Source: Lutimonas halocynthiae
GTDB taxonomy: Bacteria > Bacteroidota > Bacteroidia > Flavobacteriales > Flavobacteriaceae
Assembly: GCF_030409835.1 (NCBI RefSeq)
Contig: NZ_JAUFQO010000003.1
Span: forward strand, 62,001-126,000
Direction: 5' to 3'
Length of the DNA stretch: 64,000 nucleotides
Below the pieces are notes generated by a model. It did not search any database, was not told the DNA's origin, and worked only from the letters and a program-made list of their open reading frames with translations. This document shows, piece after piece, positions 45,817-56,600 of the stretch; within the stretch, counting starts at the first letter, position 1, and each line of letters opens with the position of its first letter. A program made the position numbers and the translations under genes.

Positions 45817-46209
45817 ATGAAAAAACTGAAACCATTTCTTTACTGGTTTCCAAGAATTTTATGCATCTTGGCCATTCTTTTTGTAAGCGTCTTTGCTTTA
45901 GATGCGTTTCAGCCTGAACTCACTTTTTGGCAACAAATTCAAGGATTTATGATGCACTTGATTCCGTCGTTTGTTTTGCTCTTTTTCTTATTAATCGCCT
46001 GGAATTGGGAGTTAATTGGTGGTGTTATTTTTGTACTTATTGGCCTTGTCTTGAGCCCTTTCATCTATATGCATAATTACAATATGAATGGCTCTGTTTG
46101 GATGAGTTTTGGCATTATTGCAATGATTACATTCCCTTTTATTCTTGTAGGCATCTTGTTTATCGTTGGCCATAAAATGAATAAAAATCAAGTTGATATC
46201 AAGGCCTAG
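45817..46209 (+). CDS. small four-helix membrane protein
   Basis: 130 residues with four hydrophobic segments (about 10-30, 42-62, 66-86, 98-120). Aromatic residues (FLYWFPRIL) begin the chain. It resembles small uncharacterised membrane proteins of Bacteroidota; no function is assigned. It is 84 nt after the carbonic anhydrase gene on the same strand, without a terminator. Confidence 0.7.
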   Translation: MKKLKPFLYWFPRILCILAILFVSVFALDAFQPELTFWQQIQGFMMHLIPSFVLLFFLLIAWNWELIGGVIFVLIGLVLSPFIYMHNYNMNGSVWMSFGIIAMITFPFILVGILFIVGHKMNKNQVDIKA

Positions 46210-46363
46210 TTTCAGAATTGTAAGAGATAATAATTGGAATATTTTCTTTATGCTATGGTAAATTCCGGATAGCAATTTGATAAATAATCAATAGCCTTGA
46301 GCCTTCTTGTTTACAAGTAGATTTCATTATATTTACTTTTAAAGACTTTGTAAAATCTCAATT

Positions 46364-47359
46364 ATGTCATTGACTAAACTAACAACAGAAATTGTGCGCT
46401 GGGGCATCATCGGTTGCGGCGATGTTACCGAAGTAAAAAGCGGTCCGGCTTATCGGCTTACAAAAGGATTTGAGCTGCATGCTGTTATGCGCAGAAACGC
46501 AGTGAAAGCAGAAGACTATGCAAGAAGGCATCAGGTTCCTAAATTCTATGCTGATGCTGATGAACTGATTAATGACCCAGAAGTTGATGCTGTGTATATT
46601 GCCACACCACCTGACTCGCACATGTATTATGCTTTAAAAGTAGCCGAAGCCGGAAAACCATGCTGTATAGAAAAACCAATGGCACCGAATTATAAAGAGA
46701 GTTTAGCTATTAAAACTGCATTTGATGTAAAGAAACTGCCTCTATTCATAGCTTATTACAGGCGAACTTTACCGCGATTTACCAAGATTAAGAAATGGTT
46801 GGATGATGGTGAGATAGGAGAAATCAGAACGGTGCACTGGACACTGCATAAAGCGCCTAGTCAAATAGATCTTTCTCAAGAATTTAATTGGAGAACAGAT
46901 GTTAAGGTTGCACCGGGTGGCTATTTCGATGATTTGGCAAGCCACGGTCTTGATTTGTTTAACTACTTATTGGGTGATATCACAGAAGCCAAAGGGTTTA
47001 GCTCGAATCAACAAAAATTATATTCAGCTATTGATTGTGTTACCGCAGCCTGGAAACACAAAACAGGGATAACAGGATCAGGAAATTGGAATTTTGGCAC
47101 ATATCATCGTAAAGACGAGGTCATCATTACAGGTAGCAAAGGAGCGATTCAATTTTCAATTTTTGATAATGCTCCTCTGGTCTTAAAAAACAAAGAAGGT
47201 CAATTGGAGTTTGATATTGAGCATCCAGAACACATACAACTTCATCATGTAGAGGCGATTAGAGACCATTTGTTTTATGAAGATTTCGACCATCCGTCAA
47301 AAGGTGATTCAGCCTTGCATACAAGTTTGGTGATGGATAAGATCCTTGGGAATATCTAA
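46364..47359 (+). CDS. Gfo/Idh/MocA-family oxidoreductase
   Basis: 331 residues. N-terminal Rossmann fold (VRWGIIGCGDVTEVKSGPA), the family motif AGKPCCIEKPMA near residue 100, and the C-terminal alpha/beta domain (GGYFDDLASHGLDL). These NAD(P)-dependent enzymes act on sugars or inositols. A promoter-like pair TTG (46307) and TATATTTA (46328) precedes it by 36 nt. No sugar-pathway partner is adjacent. Confidence 0.93.
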   Translation: MSLTKLTTEIVRWGIIGCGDVTEVKSGPAYRLTKGFELHAVMRRNAVKAEDYARRHQVPKFYADADELINDPEVDAVYIATPPDSHMYYALKVAEAGKPCCIEKPMAPNYKESLAIKTAFDVKKLPLFIAYYRRTLPRFTKIKKWLDDGEIGEIRTVHWTLHKAPSQIDLSQEFNWRTDVKVAPGGYFDDLASHGLDLFNYLLGDITEAKGFSSNQQKLYSAIDCVTAAWKHKTGITGSGNWNFGTYHRKDEVIITGSKGAIQFSIFDNAPLVLKNKEGQLEFDIEHPEHIQLHHVEAIRDHLFYEDFDHPSKGDSALHTSLVMDKILGNI

Positions 47360-47377
47360 GTATCTGCTGAGTTGAAC

Positions 47378-48103
47378 TCAATCCACAAATTCAGTATCAA
47401 TAAAGTAATCGCCAACCTCAAGCATTGAAGAAAAAACAGCTGCGGTTACCAATTGTAATTGTTCATCCATTGATTTTGAGATCCATATAAATTTTTTATA
47501 GCTAAACGAGCCTCCTGAATAATACTGCATTGCTCCCAGCGGATTTCCATTGATATAGGCGATGATCCCTTTAGGAGCTGTTACTTCAGATTTGCCTGTG
47601 GGCTCTCCAATTGAATTTTTGAAAGTGATCTCATCGGTACCATTCGTAAGAAAAATATTCTTTAATGAAAATTCTTTTGTTTCTGGAGTTTTAGCCATCA
47701 GTAAGACCCAGAGATCATCTTGGTCTATGCTGGTGGTTATATAAACACTAACATCCCCTTTTATTTCGACTTCAGTTGAACCTTCTTTTTTTTCAATGTT
47801 TGTTGCTGCCTCTATTGAAGCTTTCTCTCCCGAAGCGTTGAGCAAATCAAATGAAAATAATAAGGGCTTATTGTTCTCGTCCTTAGCAGTTGATACCCCT
47901 TTTCTATTGTCTGAACTAAAGGCTCCAAATTTTAATTTAGCCGGTTTACTGGCTGTAATCATTCCAATCTTAATCAGCAGTCTTTCGCTCTGTTGATCTA
48001 AGGATGATTCAATTGGAATTTGGTCCTTTTGCGCGCTTATATCAGTATTGAATAATACGGTTAGGGAAAGGGATAAAAAAATGGTCAGAAGCTTTACTTT
48101 CAT
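47378..48103 (-). CDS. exported protein of unknown function
   Basis: 241 residues from ATG 48103, where a signal peptide begins (MKVKLLTIFLSL, cleavage after ISAQ); an upstream frame to 48166 adds an implausible leader. The mature chain is beta-rich with many acidic and Ser/Thr residues (FKNSIGEPTGKSEVTAPKG). I do not recognise the family. It converges on the Gfo/Idh/MocA gene (18 nt gap). Confidence 0.7.
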   Translation of the reverse strand: MKVKLLTIFLSLSLTVLFNTDISAQKDQIPIESSLDQQSERLLIKIGMITASKPAKLKFGAFSSDNRKGVSTAKDENNKPLLFSFDLLNASGEKASIEAATNIEKKEGSTEVEIKGDVSVYITTSIDQDDLWVLLMAKTPETKEFSLKNIFLTNGTDEITFKNSIGEPTGKSEVTAPKGIIAYINGNPLGAMQYYSGGSFSYKKFIWISKSMDEQLQLVTAAVFSSMLEVGDYFIDTEFVD

Positions 48104-48350
48104 TATAAAAACATTAGAATCACGAAAATAAGTCATTGTTAATGAAGTTAAAAATAAACACTTCATTTTTTAGAAGTTTGTAAAGAAGAAGTCTTCTTAC
48201 TTTTTATAAAATCCGATTTACTAATTTTAGCATCGGTCTTTCTAATGTTTGAACAATAGATTCTTGAATGAGAAATCTTGATTGAAAATTAATACGTAAT
48301 TTTATTGGAAACAAAGACGGCATTATTTGAAATACAATGTCAATGTAAAT

Positions 48351-49928
48351 ATGCAGCCAATGAAAAGTTTACCCAGTATTTTTAATGATGTAATAGGTCC
48401 GGTAATGAGAGGCCCTTCGAGTTCTCATACAGCGGCCTCATGGAGGGTTGCTATGATGGCTGTGCAGATGATAGAAGGAAATTTGAAAAAGGCTTTGATC
48501 GCATTTGACAAGGAAGGCGCATGGGTAACTAATTATGAAGAGCAAGGCACAGTGCTTGGTATGAATGGAGGCCTTCTTGAAATAGATATGGCTGATGATG
48601 CCATGAAAAAGACTGAAGAAATCGCCTCAGAGAGAAAGATTGAGATTAATTATGTAATCAGCAGTTTTGAAAATATACATGCCAACAGTATGCTGCTCGA
48701 CCTTATATCAGAAAATGGAGATAAAGTATTGGTGCTGGCGGCCTCATTGGGAGGAGGCTCCTTTGAAATTCAAAAAATTAATGATTTTAAGGTAAATATG
48801 CATGGAGACAGTCACACGCTATTAATTTGGGCGGATGATACTGTTGAAGAAGATTTAAGTAGATTAAAACCAGAAGCAGGGAAATTTAAAATAGTCGAAT
48901 CAGAGGATAATAATCTCTATATTATTGAAAGCCCTGTTGCCTTTGACAAGTCACTTGTTGATCATATTGATCAATTCGCTGAAGTAAAGAAAATAAGGAA
49001 TGTCAAACCTATTATGCCTGTCATTTCAGGACGTGAAACGGAATTGCCATTTTCATCGATTGAATCACTTGAGGCTTATAGTCAAAATGAAGGCATGTCA
49101 CTTGGTGAATTGGGCTTGGTATATGAGCAACATCGAAGTGGACTTTCAGTAGAAGTATTGAAAGGAAAAATGAAAAATATTATCGAGATTATCGAAGGAA
49201 GTATAGCAAAGGGTTTATCAGGAACTCAATACGATGACAGAATTCTTCCTCAGCAATCAAATCTTGTCGCTAAAGCTGAAAAAAGAGGGCAGATCCTCCA
49301 AGGCTCGATAATCAATACTATTATTGAAAATGTAGCAGCGATTATGGAATCTAAAAGTGCGCTGGAAGTAATTGTAGCAAATCCTACTGCCGGGTCTTGC
49401 GGTACAGTCGGAGCAGCCTTAAAAGCAGTTTCAGATGAGGTTGAAGCTACTATTGATGAAAAAATTATGGCTTATTATGCAGCTGGTCTTGTAGGAGCTT
49501 ATTTTGCAATGGGTCCGGGATTTTCTGCAGAAGAACATGGTTGCCAAGTTGAATGTGGAGCTTCGGCAGGAATGGCAGCTGCAGGAATTGTAGAATTGTT
49601 TAATGGAAATGCTTCTCAAGGTCTTGGTGCAGCGTCAATGGCGATTCAAAATATGATAGGGCTTGTTTGTGACCCCATTGCTGATCGGGTGGAGGCGCCA
49701 TGTTTAGGAAAGAATACAAGCGCAGCGGTAAACGCACTATCATCAGCTACTATGGCCATTTCTGGTTTTGCTCACTTGATCCCACTAGATCAAGTTTTAG
49801 AAACAGTGCAAAGGGTAAGCGCAGATATGCCTACTTGTGTTAAATGTACTGGATTAGGAGGCTTGGCGATAACCCCTGCAGCCTTGAAGCTCAAAGCACA
49901 GCTGGAAAAAATAAAAAGCGAAAATTGA
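48351..49928 (+). CDS. sdaA: L-serine ammonia-lyase (iron-sulfur L-serine dehydratase), single chain
   Basis: 525 residues from ATG 48351; ATG 48360 is a close alternative and a TTG at 48327 is less likely. The beta-domain begins IFNDVIGPVMRGPSSSHTA. The catalytic alpha-domain has NPTAGSCGTVGAAL, HGCQVECGASAGMA and CDPIADRVEAPCLGKN, whose cysteines bind the [4Fe-4S] cluster. It converts L-serine to pyruvate and ammonia and is oxygen-sensitive in related enzymes. It is followed after 15 nt by hemG. Confidence 0.94.
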   Translation: MQPMKSLPSIFNDVIGPVMRGPSSSHTAASWRVAMMAVQMIEGNLKKALIAFDKEGAWVTNYEEQGTVLGMNGGLLEIDMADDAMKKTEEIASERKIEINYVISSFENIHANSMLLDLISENGDKVLVLAASLGGGSFEIQKINDFKVNMHGDSHTLLIWADDTVEEDLSRLKPEAGKFKIVESEDNNLYIIESPVAFDKSLVDHIDQFAEVKKIRNVKPIMPVISGRETELPFSSIESLEAYSQNEGMSLGELGLVYEQHRSGLSVEVLKGKMKNIIEIIEGSIAKGLSGTQYDDRILPQQSNLVAKAEKRGQILQGSIINTIIENVAAIMESKSALEVIVANPTAGSCGTVGAALKAVSDEVEATIDEKIMAYYAAGLVGAYFAMGPGFSAEEHGCQVECGASAGMAAAGIVELFNGNASQGLGAASMAIQNMIGLVCDPIADRVEAPCLGKNTSAAVNALSSATMAISGFAHLIPLDQVLETVQRVSADMPTCVKCTGLGGLAITPAALKLKAQLEKIKSEN

Positions 49929-49943
49929 TTTAAAAGACTTCAA

Positions 49944-50474
49944 ATGAATAGTAAAAAACTGCTGTTTTTGTACTCATCAGTGGATGGGCAAACGCTTAAA
50001 ATTGCAAATTTTCTGGTGGATGAATTCAATAAAAAAGGGCAAGAGGTTTCCTTATTTGAAGTTGATGCATTTCAGGATAAATTAGAAAATTATGATAAAA
50101 TCATTATTGGTTGCAGTATCCGATACGGAGTTCACCACAAATCAGTGATTGATTTCATCAACCTGCATAAGGAGTCTCTCGAGAAGCATAAAAGCATATT
50201 CTTTTCAGTGAATTTAGTGGCTCGAAAGCCGGAAAAAAATCAAGCTGACACCAATCCTTATGTCATCAAGTTTTTCAAGACAATTACTTGGAAACCTACA
50301 CTTGTTGAAGTGTTTGCTGGGAAACTAGACTATAAAAAATATCCATTTTTTGATAGAATCATGATACAGTTTATCATGTGGATGACCAAAGGACCAACTG
50401 ACAGCAATGCCAAGATTGAATATACAGATTGGGATCGGGTTAAGGCCTTTAGTCAAAAGGTGATGGAATTGTAA
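49944..50474 (+). CDS. hemG: menaquinone-dependent protoporphyrinogen IX dehydrogenase (HemG)
   Basis: 176 residues, flavodoxin fold. The FMN phosphate loop is YSSVDGQT near residue 10, and IIGCSIRYGVHHKSV and the long FDRIMIQFIMWMTKG insertion are typical of HemG. It oxidises protoporphyrinogen IX to protoporphyrin IX in haem biosynthesis, linked to the quinone pool. It follows the serine dehydratase gene by 15 nt. Haem-dependent KatG, Dyp and c-type proteins are encoded elsewhere in the window. Confidence 0.88.
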   Translation: MNSKKLLFLYSSVDGQTLKIANFLVDEFNKKGQEVSLFEVDAFQDKLENYDKIIIGCSIRYGVHHKSVIDFINLHKESLEKHKSIFFSVNLVARKPEKNQADTNPYVIKFFKTITWKPTLVEVFAGKLDYKKYPFFDRIMIQFIMWMTKGPTDSNAKIEYTDWDRVKAFSQKVMEL

Positions 50475-50530
50475 AGTGCTATTTTTTTGTCCTTAGCATA
50501 TCGATATCTTACTGAACCAATTCTTCTCAG

Positions 50531-51673
50531 TTAAGAAAGAATCTTTGAACTTTTTATATAGTGAATGTTTCTCTCTTTCAAATAGTTAAGGAAGTAATCA
50601 AAACAAGGTTTGTGTTTACCAACCAACTCAGGAGGAAAGACGCCTTTTTCTGAGAATAGTCCGTCTAAAAACAGATTTGCAGCAGCCGTAGCCGTATAAC
50701 CAGTTGTTCTTGACATAGAAGAGGTATGTGTCTCATGGCAGTATTCATCGAGAAGATCATATACAATTTCCTCTATTTGACCAGCTGTATTTTCTCCTTT
50801 TAAAGTGATTCGCATTACGGTTAATTCCTCTTCGTTCTCTCCGAGTTTCCATTCGTTAAACAGAATTTTACTGGTAAAATCCAATGGGCTTACGGAAGCA
50901 CCATTTATTTCAATTGCGGTCTCATTAAAGAACCCACTTTCTTTTAAAACTCTTATATATTCTACATGCCCAGGATACCTTAAAGTTTTTTCCTTCATGT
51001 TTGGTATATGCGGCATGGTGTGAATGATAGATCTTAATCCATCAGAATTGAAAGATTCAAGGGTGCCAATTTTTTCAAAATGAACATAATCACAATCGGT
51101 TAAGGCCTCTTTGACCACTTCATGTCCATTCTCTACATAACGGGCAGGCCTTGTATATTCTTCAATCACATCAATAGGAGAAAAGGGTGCTTTGTATGCA
51201 AAGGGCCACTTCTTCTCTTTGGGAAGGCCACCAACCAGGCACTCAAAATCAGTAAGTTTCATGGTTTCATTATAATGGCCAAGAATAACATTATCCATAC
51301 CAGGAGCCACTCCACAATCTACAATGGCTGTGACATTGTTTTCTTTCGCAAGCTGATCCAGGTCCAAAGAATTTTCAGGGAAAAAGGAAATATCAATCAC
51401 GTTTTTTTCTCCTTCAATTATGGCTTTTAAGGTATTAAAACCTAAAAATCCAGGAACCGCACAAATCACCAAATCGAATGATGCAATGGTTTTTTTTAGC
51501 TGGCTATGGTTTCTTACGTCAAGACTCTGAACATTTAATTCAGGGTGTTTAGATTGTATCCTTTCAAGCACTTTATTACTGATGTCAGTTAAAGTGACTT
51601 TGTGATTTTTTGCCATATCAATGGCCATTGCGCTGCCTACCATTCCGGCACCTATTACAATTATATTTCTCAT
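50531..51673 (-). CDS. saccharopine dehydrogenase family protein
   Basis: 380 residues. N-terminal NAD(P) fold VIGAGMVGSAMAIDMA, then the family core with VDCGVAPGMDNVILGHY and the C-terminal catalytic domain. The family includes saccharopine dehydrogenase and lysine 6-dehydrogenase, so a role in lysine metabolism is possible. It is a single gene on the minus strand with 228 nt of upstream sequence before the divergent lipoprotein gene. Confidence 0.9.
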   Translation of the reverse strand: MRNIIVIGAGMVGSAMAIDMAKNHKVTLTDISNKVLERIQSKHPELNVQSLDVRNHSQLKKTIASFDLVICAVPGFLGFNTLKAIIEGEKNVIDISFFPENSLDLDQLAKENNVTAIVDCGVAPGMDNVILGHYNETMKLTDFECLVGGLPKEKKWPFAYKAPFSPIDVIEEYTRPARYVENGHEVVKEALTDCDYVHFEKIGTLESFNSDGLRSIIHTMPHIPNMKEKTLRYPGHVEYIRVLKESGFFNETAIEINGASVSPLDFTSKILFNEWKLGENEEELTVMRITLKGENTAGQIEEIVYDLLDEYCHETHTSSMSRTTGYTATAAANLFLDGLFSEKGVFPPELVGKHKPCFDYFLNYLKERNIHYIKSSKILS

Positions 51674-51902
51674 AAGAATTAGATAAAAAATTTAGATGAT
51701 AGTTGAATAATTCGAAATTAATTCAAGTTACAAACCCGGGATAAGTACCCATGGCATTTCAGAAGTGCTTTTGTATCTATGTATCAGCATAAAACAAATA
51801 TGCAATAAAATTATGAAATCACATCGAAAAATACAGGCTTAATAATTCTTGTCTGAAATAGAGTTGGGAGTTTATACTTAGTTTAAGTATCTTTATAAAC
51901 TT

Positions 51903-52871
51903 ATGAAACCCCTGAGTAGAAAATTAATACATATCAACATTATTTTGTTGAGTTTCGCTTTAGTTCTTGTTTGGTCTTGTGGAGGAGATTCTGAAGAAAT
52001 TATAAGCCCGCCTGAAACCAAAATAGGAGAATTTATTGACGAAAACACATACAAAGTCTTTCCAACGAATACTGATAATTTTGGAGTAGCTGAATTTAGG
52101 CTATGGGTGCCAGAAACTTCCCAAGCTCTTAAAGCTGTTGTAGTGTTGGTTCATAGCTATAATTCAAACGGTCTCGGTTTTGCGAATTCCACTTATTGGC
52201 AAGAGTTTGCCAAAAAGGAAAATGTGGCGCTGTTGGCTGCGAATCTTACGATTAGTAATAGTTCGTCTGTTTCGTATACGGATGCTCGAAGAGGAAGCGG
52301 GAAAGCCCTTCTTTTTAGTTTGGAACAACTGGCTGAAAAAATCGGACAACCTTACGTTAATGACCTGCCAATTTTGATGAGAGGCTATTCAGCCGGAGGT
52401 GTATTTAGTAACAGTTTTTCAGATTTTCAACCTGAGCGTTTATTAGGCTTCGCCAATATAAGAGGGGGTGGCTTACATCTTACTTCAGAAAAAAATATTC
52501 GAATTCCGGCCATGATGTTTTTTGGGGAATTTGATGCGGTTGAAAGAAATAATCGCATCGTTGAAACTATAGCTATTAAAAGAAAGCTAGGGGCTAACTG
52601 GTCATTGATCATAGAACCGGGTTTAGATCATTTTGGGAGTTTGGACAAGGCTGAAGATATGATACAGTTTTTCTTCTCTAAGGTTTTGGAGCATAGACTG
52701 GAAGGTTCAGGTGGTCAGTTAAGAGAAATTAAAGAGGCTGATGGATGGTTAGGAGATAATGTTAGGCTAGAAGCTTATAGTTTTGACAATTATCCTTATG
52801 ATATAACCAAAGCATCCTGGCTAATTGATGAAGAATTTTCATCAAAATGGCTTGATTTTCAGGCTCAATAA
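51903..52871 (+). CDS. lipoprotein alpha/beta hydrolase
   Basis: 322 residues. SPII signal with lipobox LVWSC (Cys26), then an acidic tether. The hydrolase core shows VVVLVHSYNS for the oxyanion region and the nucleophile elbow RGYSAGGVFSN. A box TATCTTTA (51888-51895), one base off the -7 consensus and 21 nt after TTG 51864-51866, ends only 7 nt before the ATG, implying an almost leaderless transcript. The substrate is unknown. It lies 21 nt before the DUF937 gene. Confidence 0.8.
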   Translation: MKPLSRKLIHINIILLSFALVLVWSCGGDSEEIISPPETKIGEFIDENTYKVFPTNTDNFGVAEFRLWVPETSQALKAVVVLVHSYNSNGLGFANSTYWQEFAKKENVALLAANLTISNSSSVSYTDARRGSGKALLFSLEQLAEKIGQPYVNDLPILMRGYSAGGVFSNSFSDFQPERLLGFANIRGGGLHLTSEKNIRIPAMMFFGEFDAVERNNRIVETIAIKRKLGANWSLIIEPGLDHFGSLDKAEDMIQFFFSKVLEHRLEGSGGQLREIKEADGWLGDNVRLEAYSFDNYPYDITKASWLIDEEFSSKWLDFQAQ

Positions 52872-52892
52872 ACAACATTAAAATATAAAATT

Positions 52893-53531
52893 ATGAGTGG
52901 AATACTGGATTTATTAAATAGTGAGATGGGGCAGCAACTGATAAGCGGTGCTGGCACGCAGATGGGGTTAGATAGTAAAAGTACAAGTAGCGCTTTAAGT
53001 GCTGCAATGCCTTTAATTTTAGGGGCTATGAAGAATAATAGTGGTTCAGCACAGGGCTCAGCAGACTTATTGGGAGCATTGAATTCGCCTGCTCACAGCG
53101 GAGGTGCTCGCTTAGATAATCTCGGCAGTATCCTTGGTGGAGATAGTATAGATCAAGACGTGATGGATGATGGCGGAAAAATTTTGGGTCATATTTTTGG
53201 TGGACAGGAGGCGAATGCTGCCAACGCAGTTAGTAAATCTACAGGCTTAAACATGGATTCAGCGATGAGTATGTTAAAAGTAGCGGCTCCTTTAATCATG
53301 AGTTATTTAGGAAAACAAACCCAGCAGAATAATGTTACTGATTCAAATGGTCTGGCAGATATGTTAGGTGGTCTTCTTGGTAGCCAGGGAGGTGATATGG
53401 CATCTATGGCTTCATTAATTCAAGGTTTTGATTCGAATGACACATCAATTGATGACATTGCCGGGATGCTTGGTGGTGGATCAAAATCATCAGGAGGTAT
53501 CGGAGACCTGCTTGGTGGTTTCTTAAAATAG
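52893..53531 (+). CDS. DUF937 family protein
   Basis: 212 residues rich in Gly, Ser, Met and Asp. The DUF937 core has LLNSEMGQQLISGAGTQMG and AMPLILGAMKNN; the C-terminal half repeats LLGG-type strings (DMLGGLLGSQGGDM, IAGMLGGG). No signal peptide. Function unknown. It follows the hydrolase gene by 21 nt and ends before a strong hairpin. Confidence 0.85.
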   Translation: MSGILDLLNSEMGQQLISGAGTQMGLDSKSTSSALSAAMPLILGAMKNNSGSAQGSADLLGALNSPAHSGGARLDNLGSILGGDSIDQDVMDDGGKILGHIFGGQEANAANAVSKSTGLNMDSAMSMLKVAAPLIMSYLGKQTQQNNVTDSNGLADMLGGLLGSQGGDMASMASLIQGFDSNDTSIDDIAGMLGGGSKSSGGIGDLLGGFLK

Positions 53532-53549
53532 AAAACAAAAAGCATATAA

Positions 53550-53585
53550 AAATAGCTCTGAGAATCAGTATTCTCAGAGCTATTT
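53550..53585. terminator. bidirectional terminator between convergent genes
   Basis: A perfect 16-bp stem (53550-53565 with 53570-53585) around the loop CAGT, with A's before and T's after. It separates the DUF937 gene (plus) from the FG-GAP gene (minus), so it can stop both transcripts. Confidence 0.92.
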
Positions 53586-53670
53586 TGAATTTAGCTATTT
53601 TTTTGAAAGTAAATTACGAGCTCATATTCCTGATTTTAAAAGGATCCATGACAAAATAATACGCGCTGAA

Positions 53671-56600
53671 TCACTTTATTTCAAAGACTTTTACAGGCTC
53701 ATCATTTTGGGTAGCAATGATAAGATTTCTTCCCTTAGCGTCTGTGATTTTAATCATGTGGTGAGACTGGCCTTGCACGTTGAAACCTGAAGTCCTACTC
53801 GGTATAACTTCGAATTGTTTTCCATCGGTTTTCACTAATAAGCCTGTTAAGGCATCAAATTGCCCATAATTAGATTCTGCGGTAAAATCGTTACCAACAG
53901 CAAGAAATTCAGATTGGCCGTTTTGATCAAAATCGTAGACCAGCAAGTCATTGATAGGAGACACCTGCAGGCTCTTAGGTAAGCCTCTGATTTTAAAATT
54001 TCCTTCCCCTAGATTCTCAATATAAGAGCTTTCAAAAGTCGTTGCTTTCAGCGTTTCCGATTCGAGGTCTTTGATGTTCAGCAAAGTTTCAAAATCCTTT
54101 TTGACAAAATCTTCGTAAGAATAAAAATCAACCATAGATTCAGGAAATTGCATTTTGATATCTTCTCGGCCATGAATAGGGTATAGAATCTGATCTCCTT
54201 CGTGTTCAAAATATTGGCCTAGAAGTGGGTCGTATATTTCGTTGCCGTTATAGTCTCCATTATAAACATAAACAGGATAATTATCTTTTGGTCTTACAAA
54301 ACCATTTAATCCCTGATTTCCAACAATAAAATCTATATCTCCGTCCTGATCAAAATCGGATGATTCAATGCAGTTCCACCATCCTTCAGTGCTGCTATTT
54401 TTATTATTTCCATCAAACCATTTGATTGATAGATGCTGTAATTTCCCTTCGTAATTTTTGTAAATACTGATAGGCATAAATTCACCAACAACGATGAGAT
54501 CATCCCAGGAGTCATTGTCTATATCTCTCCATATGGCATCTGTAACCATTCCAATCTCAGAGATGCCTGAATGATTTTGCTCTGTAAAAATCCCATTATT
54601 ATTGATAAGAATTGAACTATGAGGTGTTTTTGGATAGTTAAACGCAGTTATTCGAGCGCCAATGAATAAATCCAGATCATTATCTTGATCAATATCTACT
54701 GGTCTAACACAACCAGTACTTTGAAACAATTCAGGTAAAGATTTTTCAGATTTTATAAAATGACCATCTCCGTTATTCAAGTATAATCGATCTAAAAAGT
54801 TTGGAGAATTATTATAAAATTCATTTCCTCCACTTGCCACATACAGATCGAGATCATTGTCATTGTCTGCATCAAAAAAGACGGCATCGGTGTCTTCATA
54901 AATCGAGTCGAGAACCTGTTTAGGATAATAAACTCCATTCTCATTTTGAAACCAAATGGTTCCTGGTTTCTTATGACTGCCACCGATAAATATTTCATCA
55001 CCTTTTATACCATCAATGTCAGCGGCCGCGATGCATGGCCCGGATTGTGAATATTGACGCATCAATAAGGGTTGATCCTTGAATTCGTTATGCCTGTTCT
55101 CTTGATGTGTAAATTTCAATAAACTATCCCTTGATGTGAACTGGAATTCCGCTTGGTTAGTGGGTTTTTTATAGTTCACTCCGCTAACTTGCTCAATTTC
55201 CAATACCTGATCTGGCTTTGGATTGAGCAGGGTGGTTTTAGTTCCATCAGGCCAAATAACATGTAAGGAGTCAATAATGCTTGTTTTTAAACCAAAGTGT
55301 ATAATAGGATCTATCGATGATAAATAGCCTCTGATCACTGAATGGAACTGGTGTTGTTGCTGGCCTTCATGCCAAAGAACAATTTTCGACCCAATGGCAT
55401 GTGTGTTCAGATCGTTGCCTTTTAATTTAAGCCTCAGATAATGATTTTCGAGTTTTTCAGAAGTCTTGTTTTCAAGTAGGAAAGCCTTACTATTGATATT
55501 GTTAATCACCATGTCAAGATCTCCATCCAAATCAAAATCAGCATAGGCCACTCCATTTGACAAAGAAGGCCTGGATTCAGTCCAGATACTGGATACGTCT
55601 TCAAATTGATCACCATCTTTTTGTTCATAAAAGAAGTTGGGTTCTATGATGGCAGGAAGGTCTTGTGCATAGGTTTTTAATTTATCCTTTTTAGGTGTAA
55701 ATAAATTGGTTTTCTGTGTTGTAAAATCAATATAGTCAAGGTCAATAACATCTTTGATATAACCGTTGGTGACAAAAATGTCTTTGTCTCCGTCATTGTC
55801 AAAATCAACCATTAATGAAGCCCAACTCCAGTCAGTGCCTGAAATTCCGTGCATAAACCCTACTTCACTACTTCTAATAGGCTGACCGTCTAGATGTCCA
55901 TTGCCCAGCTGCAGCGTATTCCTCATATATTGCAGCGTATAGTTATTATCCTTGACTACCATATAGGCTGAATAATTCATGCCACCCAACACTCGTTTTT
56001 GGCGATTATAACTGTTTGGAAACATGTCCATTACCAGAATGTCCCAAAGACCATCATTGTTAATGTCACTGATATCCATTCCCATCCCATTGCTGGTCAT
56101 ATGACCAACATACTTTTTGTTGGATTCCTCGAAAAAAGGGTTCAGGCTATCATGATGCGCTTTGTTTATGTATAAGAGATCTTCAGTAATAAAATCATTG
56201 GAAACATACACGTCAACCAGTTGGTCATCATTGAAATCAGCTATGCCAACTCCAAGACCGAAACCGGAATGTGTTACATTTAATTCTTTTGAAACATTTG
56301 TGAAAACAGGATGATCAATTCCTTCAATAGCATCATTTCGGAGTAAATAATCACTGAGGTATTCTGGCCAGAATTGTTTGGGCCTCGCTATATTCCTATT
56401 GTAATTTGTATTGTTTTTATTATGAACGATATACACGTCAAGATCTCCGTCTTGGTCATAGTCAAAAAACACAGATTGCGTGGCATAATTTCCATCATCA
56501 AGACCATATGCCTTAGCCTGTTCGGTAAAGGTTGGAATACCTTCTTCGTTAAGCCCTTGATTCACAAAAAGCAGGTTAAAACAATTGTCGTCGCAGGCAA

